Source of the DNA: Alistipes sp.
GTDB taxonomy: Bacteria; Bacteroidota; Bacteroidia; Bacteroidales; Rikenellaceae
NCBI GenBank assembly: GCA_017379015.1
Contig: JAFNXN010000010.1
Span: forward strand, 1 to 64,000
Direction of reading: 5' to 3'
Length of the DNA: 64,000 nt
Shown piece after piece: positions 43,658 to 52,466 of the stretch (position 1 is its first letter; every line of letters begins with the position of its first letter). Made by a program: the position numbers and the translations under genes. The notes below the pieces were generated by a model. It saw nothing but the letters and a program-made list of their open reading frames with translations. It searched no databases and had not been told where the DNA came from.

Positions 43658-44308
43658 TTATATCTCTACGAGGCGGTTCTTTATGGCATAGACCACAAGG
43701 TTTGCAGTGTTCTTGCACCCTGTCTTTTCGAGGATGTTGGCGCGATGCTTATCCACCGTACGCTTCGAGATAAAGAGCTTGTCGGCGATCTCCTGGTTCG
43801 ATAGACCGCGACACACCTCCACAAGGATCTCTATCTCGCGCTCCGAGAGGGCATCCTCATCTCCCGAAGTGGTGGTTGCTAGTCGGCTCATGTTGCGCGT
43901 CAGCGAGTCGAGCAGCGTGGGGCTGAAGTAGCTATTACCTGTTACGGCTGTGTCGATTGCAGAGTAGACCTCCTCGATGTCGGAGTCCTTAAGCAGAAAT
44001 CCCGAGGCTCCGCACTCCACCATCAGCGAGTAGAAGTGCTCATCGCCATACATCGATAGGGTGATGATGTGCAGCTCTGGACGCTGTGCCAAGGCTCTAC
44101 GCGTAGTCTCCGAGCCATCAATGCCGGGCATAGATATATCCATAAACACCACGTCGACATCTATCGTGGGGAGTATCGCCAAGAACTCCTCGCCGCTGCC
44201 TACGTCGGCAACAACCTCGTAGTCGGGATGCTGGGCCAGCAGGCCAGCAAGACCACTGCGAAATAGCGTGTGGTCGTCAACAAGTGCAATTCTAATCTCT
44301 CTCTTCAT
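43658..44308 (-). CDS. Response regulator, NarL/LuxR family
   Basis: A 216-residue response regulator. The receiver domain has IALVDDHTLF (acidic pocket DD), the phospho-acceptor in VVFMDISMPGIDG, and the conserved Lys in GFLLKDSD. The C-terminal LuxR helix-turn-helix reads LSEREIEILVEVCRGLSNQE, then IADKLFISKRTVDKHRANIL. It overlaps the histidine kinase gene by 17 bases. It is the last gene of the long mreB-rodA-surE-kinase string. The regulon is not visible from this window. Confidence 0.94.
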   Translation of the reverse strand: MKREIRIALVDDHTLFRSGLAGLLAQHPDYEVVADVGSGEEFLAILPTIDVDVVFMDISMPGIDGSETTRRALAQRPELHIITLSMYGDEHFYSLMVECGASGFLLKDSDIEEVYSAIDTAVTGNSYFSPTLLDSLTRNMSRLATTTSGDEDALSEREIEILVEVCRGLSNQEIADKLFISKRTVDKHRANILEKTGCKNTANLVVYAIKNRLVEI

Positions 44309-45299
44309 TCTTCTCCTTTATCTTTAGGCGGCGTAGATCGCGTTTTGTGAGGTGTAGCATGCTCGATGAGGTCGATACCTCGCAGTGTGCTCGCATGCCC
44401 TCGCCGTGGTTGCTCGTAAGTCGAAACTTACCGCCGAGCGACTGTATGCGTGATTGTATGTTCGATATTCCCATACATTGGTCCGAGATCTCCTTGACGA
44501 GAAAGCCTCGCCCGTTATCGGCATAGTCAACCATTAGACGGTCGCCGTTTAGGGCTATGTTAAGATCTATCTTGGTGCATCCCGAGTGCTTTAGCGAGTT
44601 GTTGATAAGCTCGCATACGACGCGGTAGATGATCACCTCGATGTTAGAGTCAAATCGCTCGGTGCGTAGCGTGGTCCTAAACTCTATGCGCACGTCGTGT
44701 AGGGCTATGGTGCGATCGACAAAGTTCTTGATGCCACGCATCAGACCAAAGCTGTTGAGCACGTGCGGCGATAGGTTGTTCGAGATGTCGCGTAGAGAGC
44801 GTATAGCCTCGTCGATGACGGCAGCTGTGTTGTGTAGTGTTGCACGATCCTTCTCCGAGAGCTCTGCGCGTGAGAGTGCCGAGAGAGACATCTTAGCTGA
44901 GGATAGTAGCGGACCTAGTCCGTCGTGCAGGTCGCGCGAGAATGAGGCTCGCGAACGCTCCTCGGTACGCACGAGGGCTGTCATAAAGTGGTTCTCGAGT
45001 AGTCGGCGGTGGTATGTCATGCGGTCGACATAGTTTATCAGCAGACGAGCACATACCACGCACGTCGAGAAGCAGACCGACACCAAGATGCCGAGCCATG
45101 CAAAGGTGAGATTTGAGACGCTGTTGCCCGCAAAGGTGAGGAGCTGAAGGATGCGTTCGACGCTGAGGGTCATAAGACCGATGATGCAGGCGATCCACAG
45201 CACACTATACTTGGTCTCGCGCACCAGAAATACGGCAATCACCATCGCCACGAGCTGCATGATGATGGCAACGACCATCAATATCTCAACACCCGACAT
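44292..45299 (-). CDS. Sensor histidine kinase (HisKA_3 type)
   Basis: A 335-residue membrane kinase of the NarX/DesK-like class. Three hydrophobic helices occupy about residues 5-25, 33-52 and 64-90. The dimerisation domain contains RASFSRDLHDGLGPLLSSA with the phosphorylated His. The ATPase domain shows VIYRVVCELINNSLKHSG (N box) and VDYADNGRGF (G1). It has almost no periplasmic loop, so it senses within or at the membrane. It starts nine bases after the surE stop. This places a two-component system directly after the cell-shape genes. Confidence 0.93.
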   Translation of the reverse strand: MSGVEILMVVAIIMQLVAMVIAVFLVRETKYSVLWIACIIGLMTLSVERILQLLTFAGNSVSNLTFAWLGILVSVCFSTCVVCARLLINYVDRMTYHRRLLENHFMTALVRTEERSRASFSRDLHDGLGPLLSSAKMSLSALSRAELSEKDRATLHNTAAVIDEAIRSLRDISNNLSPHVLNSFGLMRGIKNFVDRTIALHDVRIEFRTTLRTERFDSNIEVIIYRVVCELINNSLKHSGCTKIDLNIALNGDRLMVDYADNGRGFLVKEISDQCMGISNIQSRIQSLGGKFRLTSNHGEGMRAHCEVSTSSSMLHLTKRDLRRLKIKEKNEERD

Positions 45300-45308
45300 C
45301 GCTACTTG

Positions 45309-46088
45309 CTATTTGATAACACCCTGTAGGCTGCCCAGCATACGGTAGTCCGTCATGTCAACCTGTACGGGTACCACAGCGACATACCTATGTGCCAATG
45401 CCCACTCGTCGGTATCCTCTGCCTCAGGCTCAGCATTCTGAAAGGCTCCCGTAAGCCAGAAGTACTCTCTGCCGTGCGGATCTTGACGCGCGTAGAACTC
45501 CTCGCGCCAGAAGCCACGTGTCTGACGACAGAGGCGTATGCCCTCGATCTGGTCTGCGGCAATGCGTGGCACGTTGACATTAAGACATAGTGGGCGAGGT
45601 AGCTCGGTTGCGGCCTCAAGTACCGACTTGATCACCATGCGACCATACTTCACCGCACCCTCAAAGTCAGCATCGGCATCATGGTCGTCGAGCGACAGAC
45701 CAATAGATGGCACCGAGTAGAAGCTACCCTCGATGGCAGCACCCATCGTTCCCGAGTACATCACATTTACCGCAGCATTCGAGCCGTGGTTGATGCCCGA
45801 GAGCACTAGGTCGACCTTGCGCCCTACAAAGAGGTGATCGAAGGCTATCTTCGCACAATCTACGGGGGTTCCCGAGAAGGCATATATCTCAACTCGCTCG
45901 CTCGACTCCACCTTGCGCATGAAGAGTGGCTGGTTGATCGTTATGGCCTGGCTCATGCCACTCTGCACCCTGTCGGGGGCTATTGCCACAACACGTCCAA
46001 ACTCGCTTGCTAGGTTAACAGCTGCACGAAAACCCTTCGAGAGGTAGCTGTCGTCGTTGGTAACAAATATGACTCTTTCTGTCTGCAT
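45309..46088 (-). CDS. surE: 5'/3'-nucleotidase SurE
   Basis: SurE is a survival-linked phosphatase acting on nucleoside monophosphates. The 259-residue protein opens VIFVTNDDSYLSKGFRAAV, with the metal-binding NDD pair; the family's following Gly is Ser. The Ser of SGMSQAITINQP and the Asn of SGINHGSNAAVNVMYSGTMG complete the site. It lies 12 bases after rodA and nine before the kinase gene, so it is in the mre operon. It is normally found near lpxB in related genomes; here the two are 40 kb apart. Confidence 0.93.
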   Translation of the reverse strand: MQTERVIFVTNDDSYLSKGFRAAVNLASEFGRVVAIAPDRVQSGMSQAITINQPLFMRKVESSERVEIYAFSGTPVDCAKIAFDHLFVGRKVDLVLSGINHGSNAAVNVMYSGTMGAAIEGSFYSVPSIGLSLDDHDADADFEGAVKYGRMVIKSVLEAATELPRPLCLNVNVPRIAADQIEGIRLCRQTRGFWREEFYARQDPHGREYFWLTGAFQNAEPEAEDTDEWALAHRYVAVVPVQVDMTDYRMLGSLQGVIK

Positions 46089-46100
46089 AAACTCTATACT

Positions 46101-47555
46101 CTATCCAAAATATATACTCTGATCCTCGGTACTTGCGTCGAGGCGTATTGCGATCATAATGAGCAGTGTCGAGGCAAGAAGCGACGAACCGCCATAGCTC
46201 ATAAGCGGCAGTGGGATACCCATCACGGGCATCAGTCCTATGGTCATGCCTATGTTTACCCATACGTGGAAGAGGAGTATGGCTGCCACGGCGTAGCAGT
46301 AGACTCTGCCAAAGGGCTCTTTGATGCGCTCGCCCATCCGCATAAGGCGCAAGATAAGTGCTATGTAGAGCAGTACAACTATCGACGAGCCTACGAAGCC
46401 CCACTCCTCACCTACGGTGCAGAATATGAAGTCGGTATGCTTCTCAGGCAGGTAGTCGTACTTTGTCTGTGTTCCCTCCATAAAGCCCTTGCCAAAGACT
46501 CCTCCCGAGCCTATGGCGATGAGCGACTGGTTGACGTTGTAGTCGATACCCTTGGGGTCGCTCTTCACACCTACGTATGTCAATATTCGATCCTGCTGGT
46601 GCGACTTGAGCTTCGAGAAGAGCATGTCGCACGTGGGCACAAAGAGCATGGCGTAGACAAACATGATGATGGGCCAGAGCAACACCATGGCGCGCATCTT
46701 GATAGCTATAGCACCCAGCACCAACGCCGATATGCCACATACGATCATCAGCGATGCGTAGCCACTTAGTGGCGTGCATAGGCTCAGCAGTAGCGTTGCG
46801 AGGAGTGCTAGTGCCAAGAAGCGCACGTGGCTAACCACCTCACCCATCTTCAGCGCACTATATATCGTGAAGAGCACCAGCAGCGTCACGAATATTGACA
46901 CAGGGGTGAAGATAAACGAGACGATGAATAGAAAGACGCTAAAGATCATCGGGAAGTAGAGGTACTTGGTGAGTCCCTCGCGTATGAATACAAAGAGGAA
47001 TGAGCAGAGCACAAGTCCCGATCCTGTATCGTTCTGAAGGATGATGATCAGTAGAGGTATGAATATTACCGCCGCAACCTTTATCAGGTCGCGCACGCGG
47101 TTGATGTTGAACGAGAAGTCGCTCATCACACGTGCCACCATAAGTGCCGTGGCTATCTTTACAAACTCCACGGGTTGTAGCCTTATGCCTCCAAACTCAA
47201 ACCACGCCTTAGCACCGTTTACCTTGACACCAAAGAGCAGTACTGCCACCAGTAGTCCAATGCCGAGAATGTAGGAGGGGTAGGCAAACATGTGAAAATA
47301 TCGGCGGTCGAGCAGTAGGATCACAAGACCCATGACCCAGGCGATGCCTGCCCACATGATCTGCTTCATGTAGTTGTGGCGAAACGAGAATATGTTCTCC
47401 ACATCGGGGTCGTATGATGCTGAGGTTATCGATAGGATGCCTATCAGCACGAGGGCAAAGTATAGACCAAGTGCTACAAGGTCGATATGTCCAAATAGCG
47501 AGCCCGACTTTTGTCCTACCGAGTAGCCTGAAGTATTGTTATATAGAGGTCCCAT
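46101..47555 (-). CDS. rodA: Rod shape-determining peptidoglycan glycosyltransferase
   Basis: RodA is the SEDS-family glycosyltransferase of the elongasome, acting with PBP2 at the inner membrane. The 484 residues are longer than the E. coli protein (about 370); extra length is in the middle membrane region. Family motifs are the early WAGIAWVMGLVILLLDRR, the NVNQSLIAIGSGG block and the C-terminal VWVNIGMTIGLMPVMGIPLP. Many transmembrane helices are evident. It sits three bases after the pbp2 stop, as expected for a rodA-mrdA pair. Confidence 0.95.
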   Translation of the reverse strand: MGPLYNNTSGYSVGQKSGSLFGHIDLVALGLYFALVLIGILSITSASYDPDVENIFSFRHNYMKQIMWAGIAWVMGLVILLLDRRYFHMFAYPSYILGIGLLVAVLLFGVKVNGAKAWFEFGGIRLQPVEFVKIATALMVARVMSDFSFNINRVRDLIKVAAVIFIPLLIIILQNDTGSGLVLCSFLFVFIREGLTKYLYFPMIFSVFLFIVSFIFTPVSIFVTLLVLFTIYSALKMGEVVSHVRFLALALLATLLLSLCTPLSGYASLMIVCGISALVLGAIAIKMRAMVLLWPIIMFVYAMLFVPTCDMLFSKLKSHQQDRILTYVGVKSDPKGIDYNVNQSLIAIGSGGVFGKGFMEGTQTKYDYLPEKHTDFIFCTVGEEWGFVGSSIVVLLYIALILRLMRMGERIKEPFGRVYCYAVAAILLFHVWVNIGMTIGLMPVMGIPLPLMSYGGSSLLASTLLIMIAIRLDASTEDQSIYFG

Positions 47556-47558
47556 CTC

Positions 47559-49457
47559 TTACTGTTTTGGGTGTTGCTGGTCGTACTTACGCTGCTTAGC
47601 ATCGTAGTAGCCGTAGTTAATCTTGTAGTTGAGCACGCGCTGCAACATATCCTGACGCTTGATCGTGTCGGTGAGGTATAGCTCCTCGATGAGGCTGGCA
47701 ATAGGCACTGCTATCTCCGAGCCAAATCCTCCATGCTCGACATATACCGAGATGGCTATGCGGGGGTTGTTGCGTGGAGCAAACGATAGGAATGTTGAGT
47801 GGTCGGGGTATCTATATCCCGAGGCATCACGACGGTTGTGCTCAGCTGTTCCCGTCTTGCCGCATACGTCCCACCCCTCGAGCTTTGCCTGACGCGATGT
47901 ACCATCGTCGTTGACACTCATCCACATGCCATCGATTATAGGCTCAAAGTTATGTGCGCTGACCTTGGTGTAGTGACGCTCGTAGAAGCGACTATCTATC
48001 GAGTCACGACCATCAATCGACTTGATGATGTGGGGTATGTAGTAGTAACCGCGGTTGGCGATGATTGCCGCAAGGTTTGCCATCTGTAGGGGAGTACATG
48101 CCATCTCACCCTGTCCGATGGCACACGATATGGCAGTACCCCAGTTCCAGCGTCCGTCATATCCCTTGTCGTAGAACTCAGGTGTCGGCACAAAGCCCTT
48201 ACTCTCGCCGTATAGGTCGCAGCCTAGGCGATCACCAAATCCAAAGCTAAAGACATACTCGTTCCACTTGCGCACTCCCTCCTTGATGTTGCGATACTTG
48301 GGGTTGGTGATGATGTCCTTGAACACGTAGCAGAAGTAGGCGTTGCACGACTCTGCTACGGCACGACGTAGCGTTAGGGGTGAGCTGTGCGAGTGGCACT
48401 TCATCGTACGGCTATTGCGCCCCACGCCATAGGTATAACCATTATGACATGGATACTTATCACCCGGTGTGAGCACACCCTCCTCAAGACCGATAAGTCC
48501 CTGAACGAGCTTGAATGTTGAGCCTGGGGCGTAGTGCTCCTTGAGAGCTCGTGTAAACTGTGGCTGTCGTTGGTTGCGTGTCATCTCAAGGAAGTTGGCA
48601 TTACGTTGGCGACCTACCATAAGGTCGGGGTTGTATGTCGGTGAGGAAACCATGACAAGTATCTCGCCTGTTGAGGGCTCTATGGCAACCACAGCACCCA
48701 CCTTGCCTACCATGAGGTGCTCAGCAAACTCCTGTAGTCGTCCGTCGATTGTAGATGTTAGCTGTGTGCCCTTTACAGGTAGCACATCGAGCTCTCCGTT
48801 CATGTATGGGCCGACGATCGCGCCACGTGTATCTTTTGCATGGTAGCTTATGCCCTTCTCGCCACGTAGCAGAGTCTCGTATGCCGACTCTACGCCACCC
48901 ACGCCAATATAGTCACCCGCCGAGTAGTACTCCCACTTGCGGATGTGCTCGTTATTCACCTCGCTAACATATCCCAGAAGGTTACCACCCACCTGACGTG
49001 GATACTCGCGTGCCGTGCGGAAGCGGGTGTAGAAGCCCTTGAAGTTGCTCTCGTCGAAGATTAGCTTTGCCTCCTGCGAGAGGTAGCCAGCCACAAGGTG
49101 AGGCGTGCGTGATGCCGAACCAGCACGACGTAGCTCACGACGCAGCTTCTCCATCGAGATGTTGAGGATTGTTGCCAGACGCACCGAGTCGAAGCCCTCG
49201 CGTGGTATGTCGCGCGTCACGACCATAACATCGTAGCATACGCGGCTACGAATTAGATACTCGCCACGACGATCAAGAACCTCTCCGCGCATCGGAAACT
49301 CGATGTCGGTACGGATGATGTTTGCCACAGCCATAGCCTCATATCTATCGTCGATAATCTGGACGTAGAACAGACGCCCAAGTATCGCGATGGCTGCAAG
49401 TAGCACCACATATTGAAGGCGGTGATAACGCTTGATACCTCTGCTATTGTTTGTCAT
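47559..49457 (-). CDS. mrdA: Penicillin-binding protein 2
   Basis: PBP2 is the transpeptidase of the elongation complex. The 632-residue protein has an N-terminal membrane helix (YVVLLAAIAILGRLFYVQI) at about 12-31, then a dimerisation domain. The transpeptidase motifs are SxxK in HYAPGSTFKLV, SxN in AVAESCNAYFCY and KTG in DVCGKTGTAEHN. It starts at 49457, overlapping the mreD stop by one base. All catalytic residues are present. Partner of RodA in the same operon. Confidence 0.96.
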   Translation of the reverse strand: MTNNSRGIKRYHRLQYVVLLAAIAILGRLFYVQIIDDRYEAMAVANIIRTDIEFPMRGEVLDRRGEYLIRSRVCYDVMVVTRDIPREGFDSVRLATILNISMEKLRRELRRAGSASRTPHLVAGYLSQEAKLIFDESNFKGFYTRFRTAREYPRQVGGNLLGYVSEVNNEHIRKWEYYSAGDYIGVGGVESAYETLLRGEKGISYHAKDTRGAIVGPYMNGELDVLPVKGTQLTSTIDGRLQEFAEHLMVGKVGAVVAIEPSTGEILVMVSSPTYNPDLMVGRQRNANFLEMTRNQRQPQFTRALKEHYAPGSTFKLVQGLIGLEEGVLTPGDKYPCHNGYTYGVGRNSRTMKCHSHSSPLTLRRAVAESCNAYFCYVFKDIITNPKYRNIKEGVRKWNEYVFSFGFGDRLGCDLYGESKGFVPTPEFYDKGYDGRWNWGTAISCAIGQGEMACTPLQMANLAAIIANRGYYYIPHIIKSIDGRDSIDSRFYERHYTKVSAHNFEPIIDGMWMSVNDDGTSRQAKLEGWDVCGKTGTAEHNRRDASGYRYPDHSTFLSFAPRNNPRIAISVYVEHGGFGSEIAVPIASLIEELYLTDTIKRQDMLQRVLNYKINYGYYDAKQRKYDQQHPKQ

Positions 49458-49981
49458 TATCCAACAACTTTAGAGGTGAAGAGGCGCACTATTGGCCACG
49501 ATAGGAGTAGCGAACATAGCGTGCTTAGAAGTGTGGTTACGACAAGGCGCATAAGGCTTGCTGTAGAGAGCGTCTCGAGCGCAAAGAATAGAGCGTGGTA
49601 GATGAGCATCGATACGCCAATGTATAGCATCAACTGACCCACAGAGATTCGCGCCAGCAGCTGTGTCTGATCTCCCGACTCCGTTGTGCGGTGTGTCGTG
49701 AGATAGAGGAGTGTGGTGCGAGCCAAAGCTATGGGGAGCAGTGTGATGACGTATATGCCTGATCCTCCGAGCATCAGGTCGAGCGTCAGGGCTATCAGGT
49801 AGGTGATGATAAGCACCCATATCGACTTCCACTCGACGGGCAGCAGAAGTATGATAAGAGGGAATATCATTGGTCGTATCCAGACAGATATTGAGCTACC
49901 TAGGTCGATGTTGTCGATTAGGAATACCTGCAATAGGAGTATCGATAGGGTTAACCAGATATATGGAATATACTTATACAT
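49457..49981 (-). CDS. mreD: Rod shape-determining protein MreD
   Basis: A 174-residue integral membrane protein with about five hydrophobic helices (for example YIPYIWLTLSILLLQVFLID and MIFPLIILLLPVEWKSIW). MreD is poorly conserved; the call rests on the helix pattern, size and position between mreC and mrdA. It overlaps mrdA by one base. Confidence 0.88.
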   Translation of the reverse strand: MYKYIPYIWLTLSILLLQVFLIDNIDLGSSISVWIRPMIFPLIILLLPVEWKSIWVLIITYLIALTLDLMLGGSGIYVITLLPIALARTTLLYLTTHRTTESGDQTQLLARISVGQLMLYIGVSMLIYHALFFALETLSTASLMRLVVTTLLSTLCSLLLSWPIVRLFTSKVVG

Positions 49982-50020
49982 CGTGTCTAATATCTTCTAA
50001 TTCAGTATTTTGTGGTTTTA

Positions 50021-50869
50021 TTATGGCTTTGATTGGCTCTCGATGTTATCCATCAAGGTCTCTATTTCGCCATAGTGTGTGTTTTCGACAATGAGAACGT
50101 TGTTGAGTGCCGACATGTCGGCGGCGAGCTTCAGGCGTGCCGAGTACGCTGTCTTTGCGGCATTGTGCTCGAACGACTCGATGCGACCCACGATGACGCC
50201 CTTTGGTAGTCGCTCCGACCACGCCTCCACAGCCATACCCACCTCGATCTGTGCGTAGGTCGATACATCTATGATGTCGATGTGGTAGGGTGATTCTCCT
50301 GCCCAGCGTAGCGAGCAGGTGTAGTTTGTCATCGAGAGGCTGCCACCCATCGTAAACTCGGTGTTGAGCACAGGCATTGCCACGGAGTATCGCTCCGAGC
50401 ACTCTATGATGTAGCCTACGAGGCACTTGTCGGGAGTTATTACACCCATGTTCTTCTTGATGCCGTCGCGCGCACCCTTGTCTAGGACTATGTAGTTGCG
50501 CATGTGGCTGATGGTCATCGATGCTACGCGTGCAGGGTAGTAGCGGTAGTGTAGATCGCCCTCCTCGGTCATCTTACGCTGCCACGACTCTTCGGTATAG
50601 TCGGAGAGCAATTCACGCTCTCGTTCCAGTGTCTGCTCCAACTCGGCTACACGGTGAGTGAGCATGCCGTTTTCGCCTGGTAGCGCGAAGAAGTGGTCTA
50701 TGTTGGTTATCTTCTTGCTGACATAGCCACCCACGGCTGTTGTGCGCGAGAGAATCTTTGCCTCGGTATAAGGCGATGATGTGGCATACTGCCAAATAGC
50801 GATACTCTCCAAGAGCACGAAGAGTAGCACTACGTATATTCGCTTGATAAACTCTAAAAGCCTATGCAT
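50021..50869 (-). CDS. mreC: Rod shape-determining protein MreC
   Basis: MreC is a periplasmic scaffold of the elongasome with one N-terminal membrane helix (VVLLFVLLESIAIWQYATSS). I start it at 50869 (MHRLLEFIKRIY); an ATG ten codons upstream is less likely. The protein has 282 residues. A coiled coil (LTHRVAELEQTLERERELLS) is followed by the beta domain (YIVLDKGARDGIKKNMGVIT). It is separated from mreB by 362 bases that hold the 120-bp repeat, and is followed by mreD after 39 bases. Confidence 0.94.
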   Translation of the reverse strand: MHRLLEFIKRIYVVLLFVLLESIAIWQYATSSPYTEAKILSRTTAVGGYVSKKITNIDHFFALPGENGMLTHRVAELEQTLERERELLSDYTEESWQRKMTEEGDLHYRYYPARVASMTISHMRNYIVLDKGARDGIKKNMGVITPDKCLVGYIIECSERYSVAMPVLNTEFTMGGSLSMTNYTCSLRWAGESPYHIDIIDVSTYAQIEVGMAVEAWSERLPKGVIVGRIESFEHNAAKTAYSARLKLAADMSALNNVLIVENTHYGEIETLMDNIESQSKP

Positions 50870-51231
50870 AATCTCTCTTTGAAAGAGGCTGCACGACACT
50901 AAAGCCGACAGCCTCTCGATAATCTATCTCTTTAAATCTGTTGCAGCGTGGCATTGCACCTTAGCTGCCGTAGCTTACACTACCTCCTTAAGCGTACTGC
51001 CCGTTGCTCGGCGAATTGCGAGGCTATGGAATAACTTAAGCCCACCCCCTCTACTATGTTGAGGTTGAAGAAAAAGATGTAGTTTTAGGCGTGCGAAGCT
51101 CGAAAAAGCGGAGTTTACTTAGCGTAAATGAGCATTTTGAGAGCGAGCATAACGACAAAATACACTTTTTATTCAGCCTCATTGACGAGATAATTCGTTA
51201 GCGGCAGTAGATGACACCTTATCACAAAAAA
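50870..51231. other. mreC-mreB intergenic region with inserted repeat
   Basis: About 360 bases. It holds the third copy of the 120-bp element (51061-51180). No ORF or clear promoter was seen. In many genomes mreB and mreC are closely spaced, so the element probably inserted here. Confidence 0.7.
51061..51180 (-). repeat. 120-bp imperfect palindromic element, copy 3 (inverted)
   Basis: Same element as 7081-7200 but in the opposite orientation, without the ggggatgact hairpin that follows the other two. It lies within a minus-strand operon, so in relation to transcription it reads as in copies 1 and 2. Confidence 0.9.
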
Positions 51232-52260
51232 TTATTTGTCGCCACCCATTAAGAACGAGAAGTTCCCAATATTCTTAAGAGCGATGCCAGTACCACGAGC
51301 AATGGCGCGTAGTGGATCCTCGGCGATGTGGACAGGGAGTCCCGACTTCTTTGTAAGACGCTTGTCAAGACCCTTGATAAGAGCACCACCACCAGCAAGG
51401 TAGACACCATTCTTCACCACGTCAGAGTACAACTCTGGTGGCATCTCCTCGAGCACCTTCATGAGTGCGTTGTCGAGCTTCACGAGCGACTTGTCGAGGG
51501 CGTATGCTATCTCGCTGTATGTAAGTGTTACGGTCTGAGGCTGTGAGGTGAGCATGTTAGAGCCGGTGAAGATGTAGTCGTCGGGCTCGTTGTCGAGCTC
51601 GGGTACTGCTGCGCCGATGGCACACTTGATCTCCTCGGCTGTGCGCTCACCAATCTTCACGCCATGCTGCTGGCGAATGTAGTTCTGAATATCTGAGGTG
51701 AAGACATCACCCGCCACGTTGATCGACTCAGAGCATACGATGCCTCCGAGTGAGATACATGCGATCTCTGATGTACCGCCACCGATGTCGATAATGAGGT
51801 TACCCTCGGGTGCCTCTACGTCGAGACCAGCACCTAGGGCTGCTGCCATAGGCTCGAAGACGAGGTAGATCTCGCGGCCACCAGCATGCTGTGCAGAGTC
51901 GCGCACGGCACGAATCTCCACGTTGGTAGATCCTGAAGGGATGCAGATCATCATCTTGAGCGATGGGGCAAACATGCCTCGCGCAGCATTTACCTTCTTG
52001 ATGAAGCCGCGGAGCATGAGCTCTGTGGCCTCAAAGTCGGCGATAACACCATCCTTAAGAGGACGTATGGTGCGAATGTTTGGGTTTGTCTTACCATCCA
52101 TGAGGCGTGCCTTGTGACCAATCGCCATGAGGTTTCCCGATTTGATGTTTACTGCAACAATCGAAGGCTCGTCGACAACAACCTTTCCGTTGTGCATGAT
52201 TAGAGTATTGGCTGTTCCGAGGTCAATCGCCAACTCCTGTGTTAGTGAAAAAAGTCCCAT
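51232..52260 (-). CDS. mreB: Rod shape-determining protein MreB
   Basis: MreB is the bacterial actin that guides cell-wall elongation. I start it at 52260 (MGLFSLTQELAIDLGTANTL, the family opening); a start three codons upstream is possible. It has 342 residues. The nucleotide-binding phosphate 1 loop is DLGTANTL and phosphate 2 is LIIDIGGGTSEIA; the adenosine motif appears as YLAGGGALIKGLD. First gene of the shape operon, promoter box at 52391-52398. Confidence 0.97.
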   Translation of the reverse strand: MGLFSLTQELAIDLGTANTLIMHNGKVVVDEPSIVAVNIKSGNLMAIGHKARLMDGKTNPNIRTIRPLKDGVIADFEATELMLRGFIKKVNAARGMFAPSLKMMICIPSGSTNVEIRAVRDSAQHAGGREIYLVFEPMAAALGAGLDVEAPEGNLIIDIGGGTSEIACISLGGIVCSESINVAGDVFTSDIQNYIRQQHGVKIGERTAEEIKCAIGAAVPELDNEPDDYIFTGSNMLTSQPQTVTLTYSEIAYALDKSLVKLDNALMKVLEEMPPELYSDVVKNGVYLAGGGALIKGLDKRLTKKSGLPVHIAEDPLRAIARGTGIALKNIGNFSFLMGGDK

Positions 52261-52390
52261 ATCTCTCAATTTTTATTTTTTCCAAAGTTGAGTGTGGCTA
52301 TCTTAGCAGCGAAAAAACTCGTTGCAAAGTAACCATCTGTATCACAATATTATGCGCCGCATCTTTCGCACACGTGCGCATATTCACCGA

Positions 52391-52398
52391 CAAAGATA
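52391..52398 (-). promoter_or_regulatory. -7 box of mreB operon promoter
   Basis: The minus strand reads TATCTTTG, giving a leader of about 125 bases. It lies back to back with the gpsA promoter at 52417-52449. Confidence 0.6.
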
Positions 52399-52416
52399 GA
52401 AAAAAGAAGTTGAGAA

Positions 52417-52449
52417 TTTGCAAGTTTTACAACTTTTTTATTAAATTTG
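52417..52449 (+). promoter_or_regulatory. Promoter of gpsA
   Basis: TTTG at 52417-52420, 21-bp spacer, TAaaTTTG at 52442-52449. Only 17 bases lie between the -7 box and the gpsA ATG, which rules out the far-upstream start of the open frame at 52239. Confidence 0.8.
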
Positions 52450-52466
52450 TCAATAATTTTTCGTTT

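Noticed and set aside
43494..43804. Small open frames downstream of the LRR gene on the plus strand
   Set aside because: They lie in a low-complexity intergenic stretch and opposite the response regulator, with no promoter or motif.
52239..52466. N-terminal extension of gpsA
   Set aside because: The extended frame runs through the promoter of gpsA and overlaps the mreB start; the conserved protein begins at 52467.
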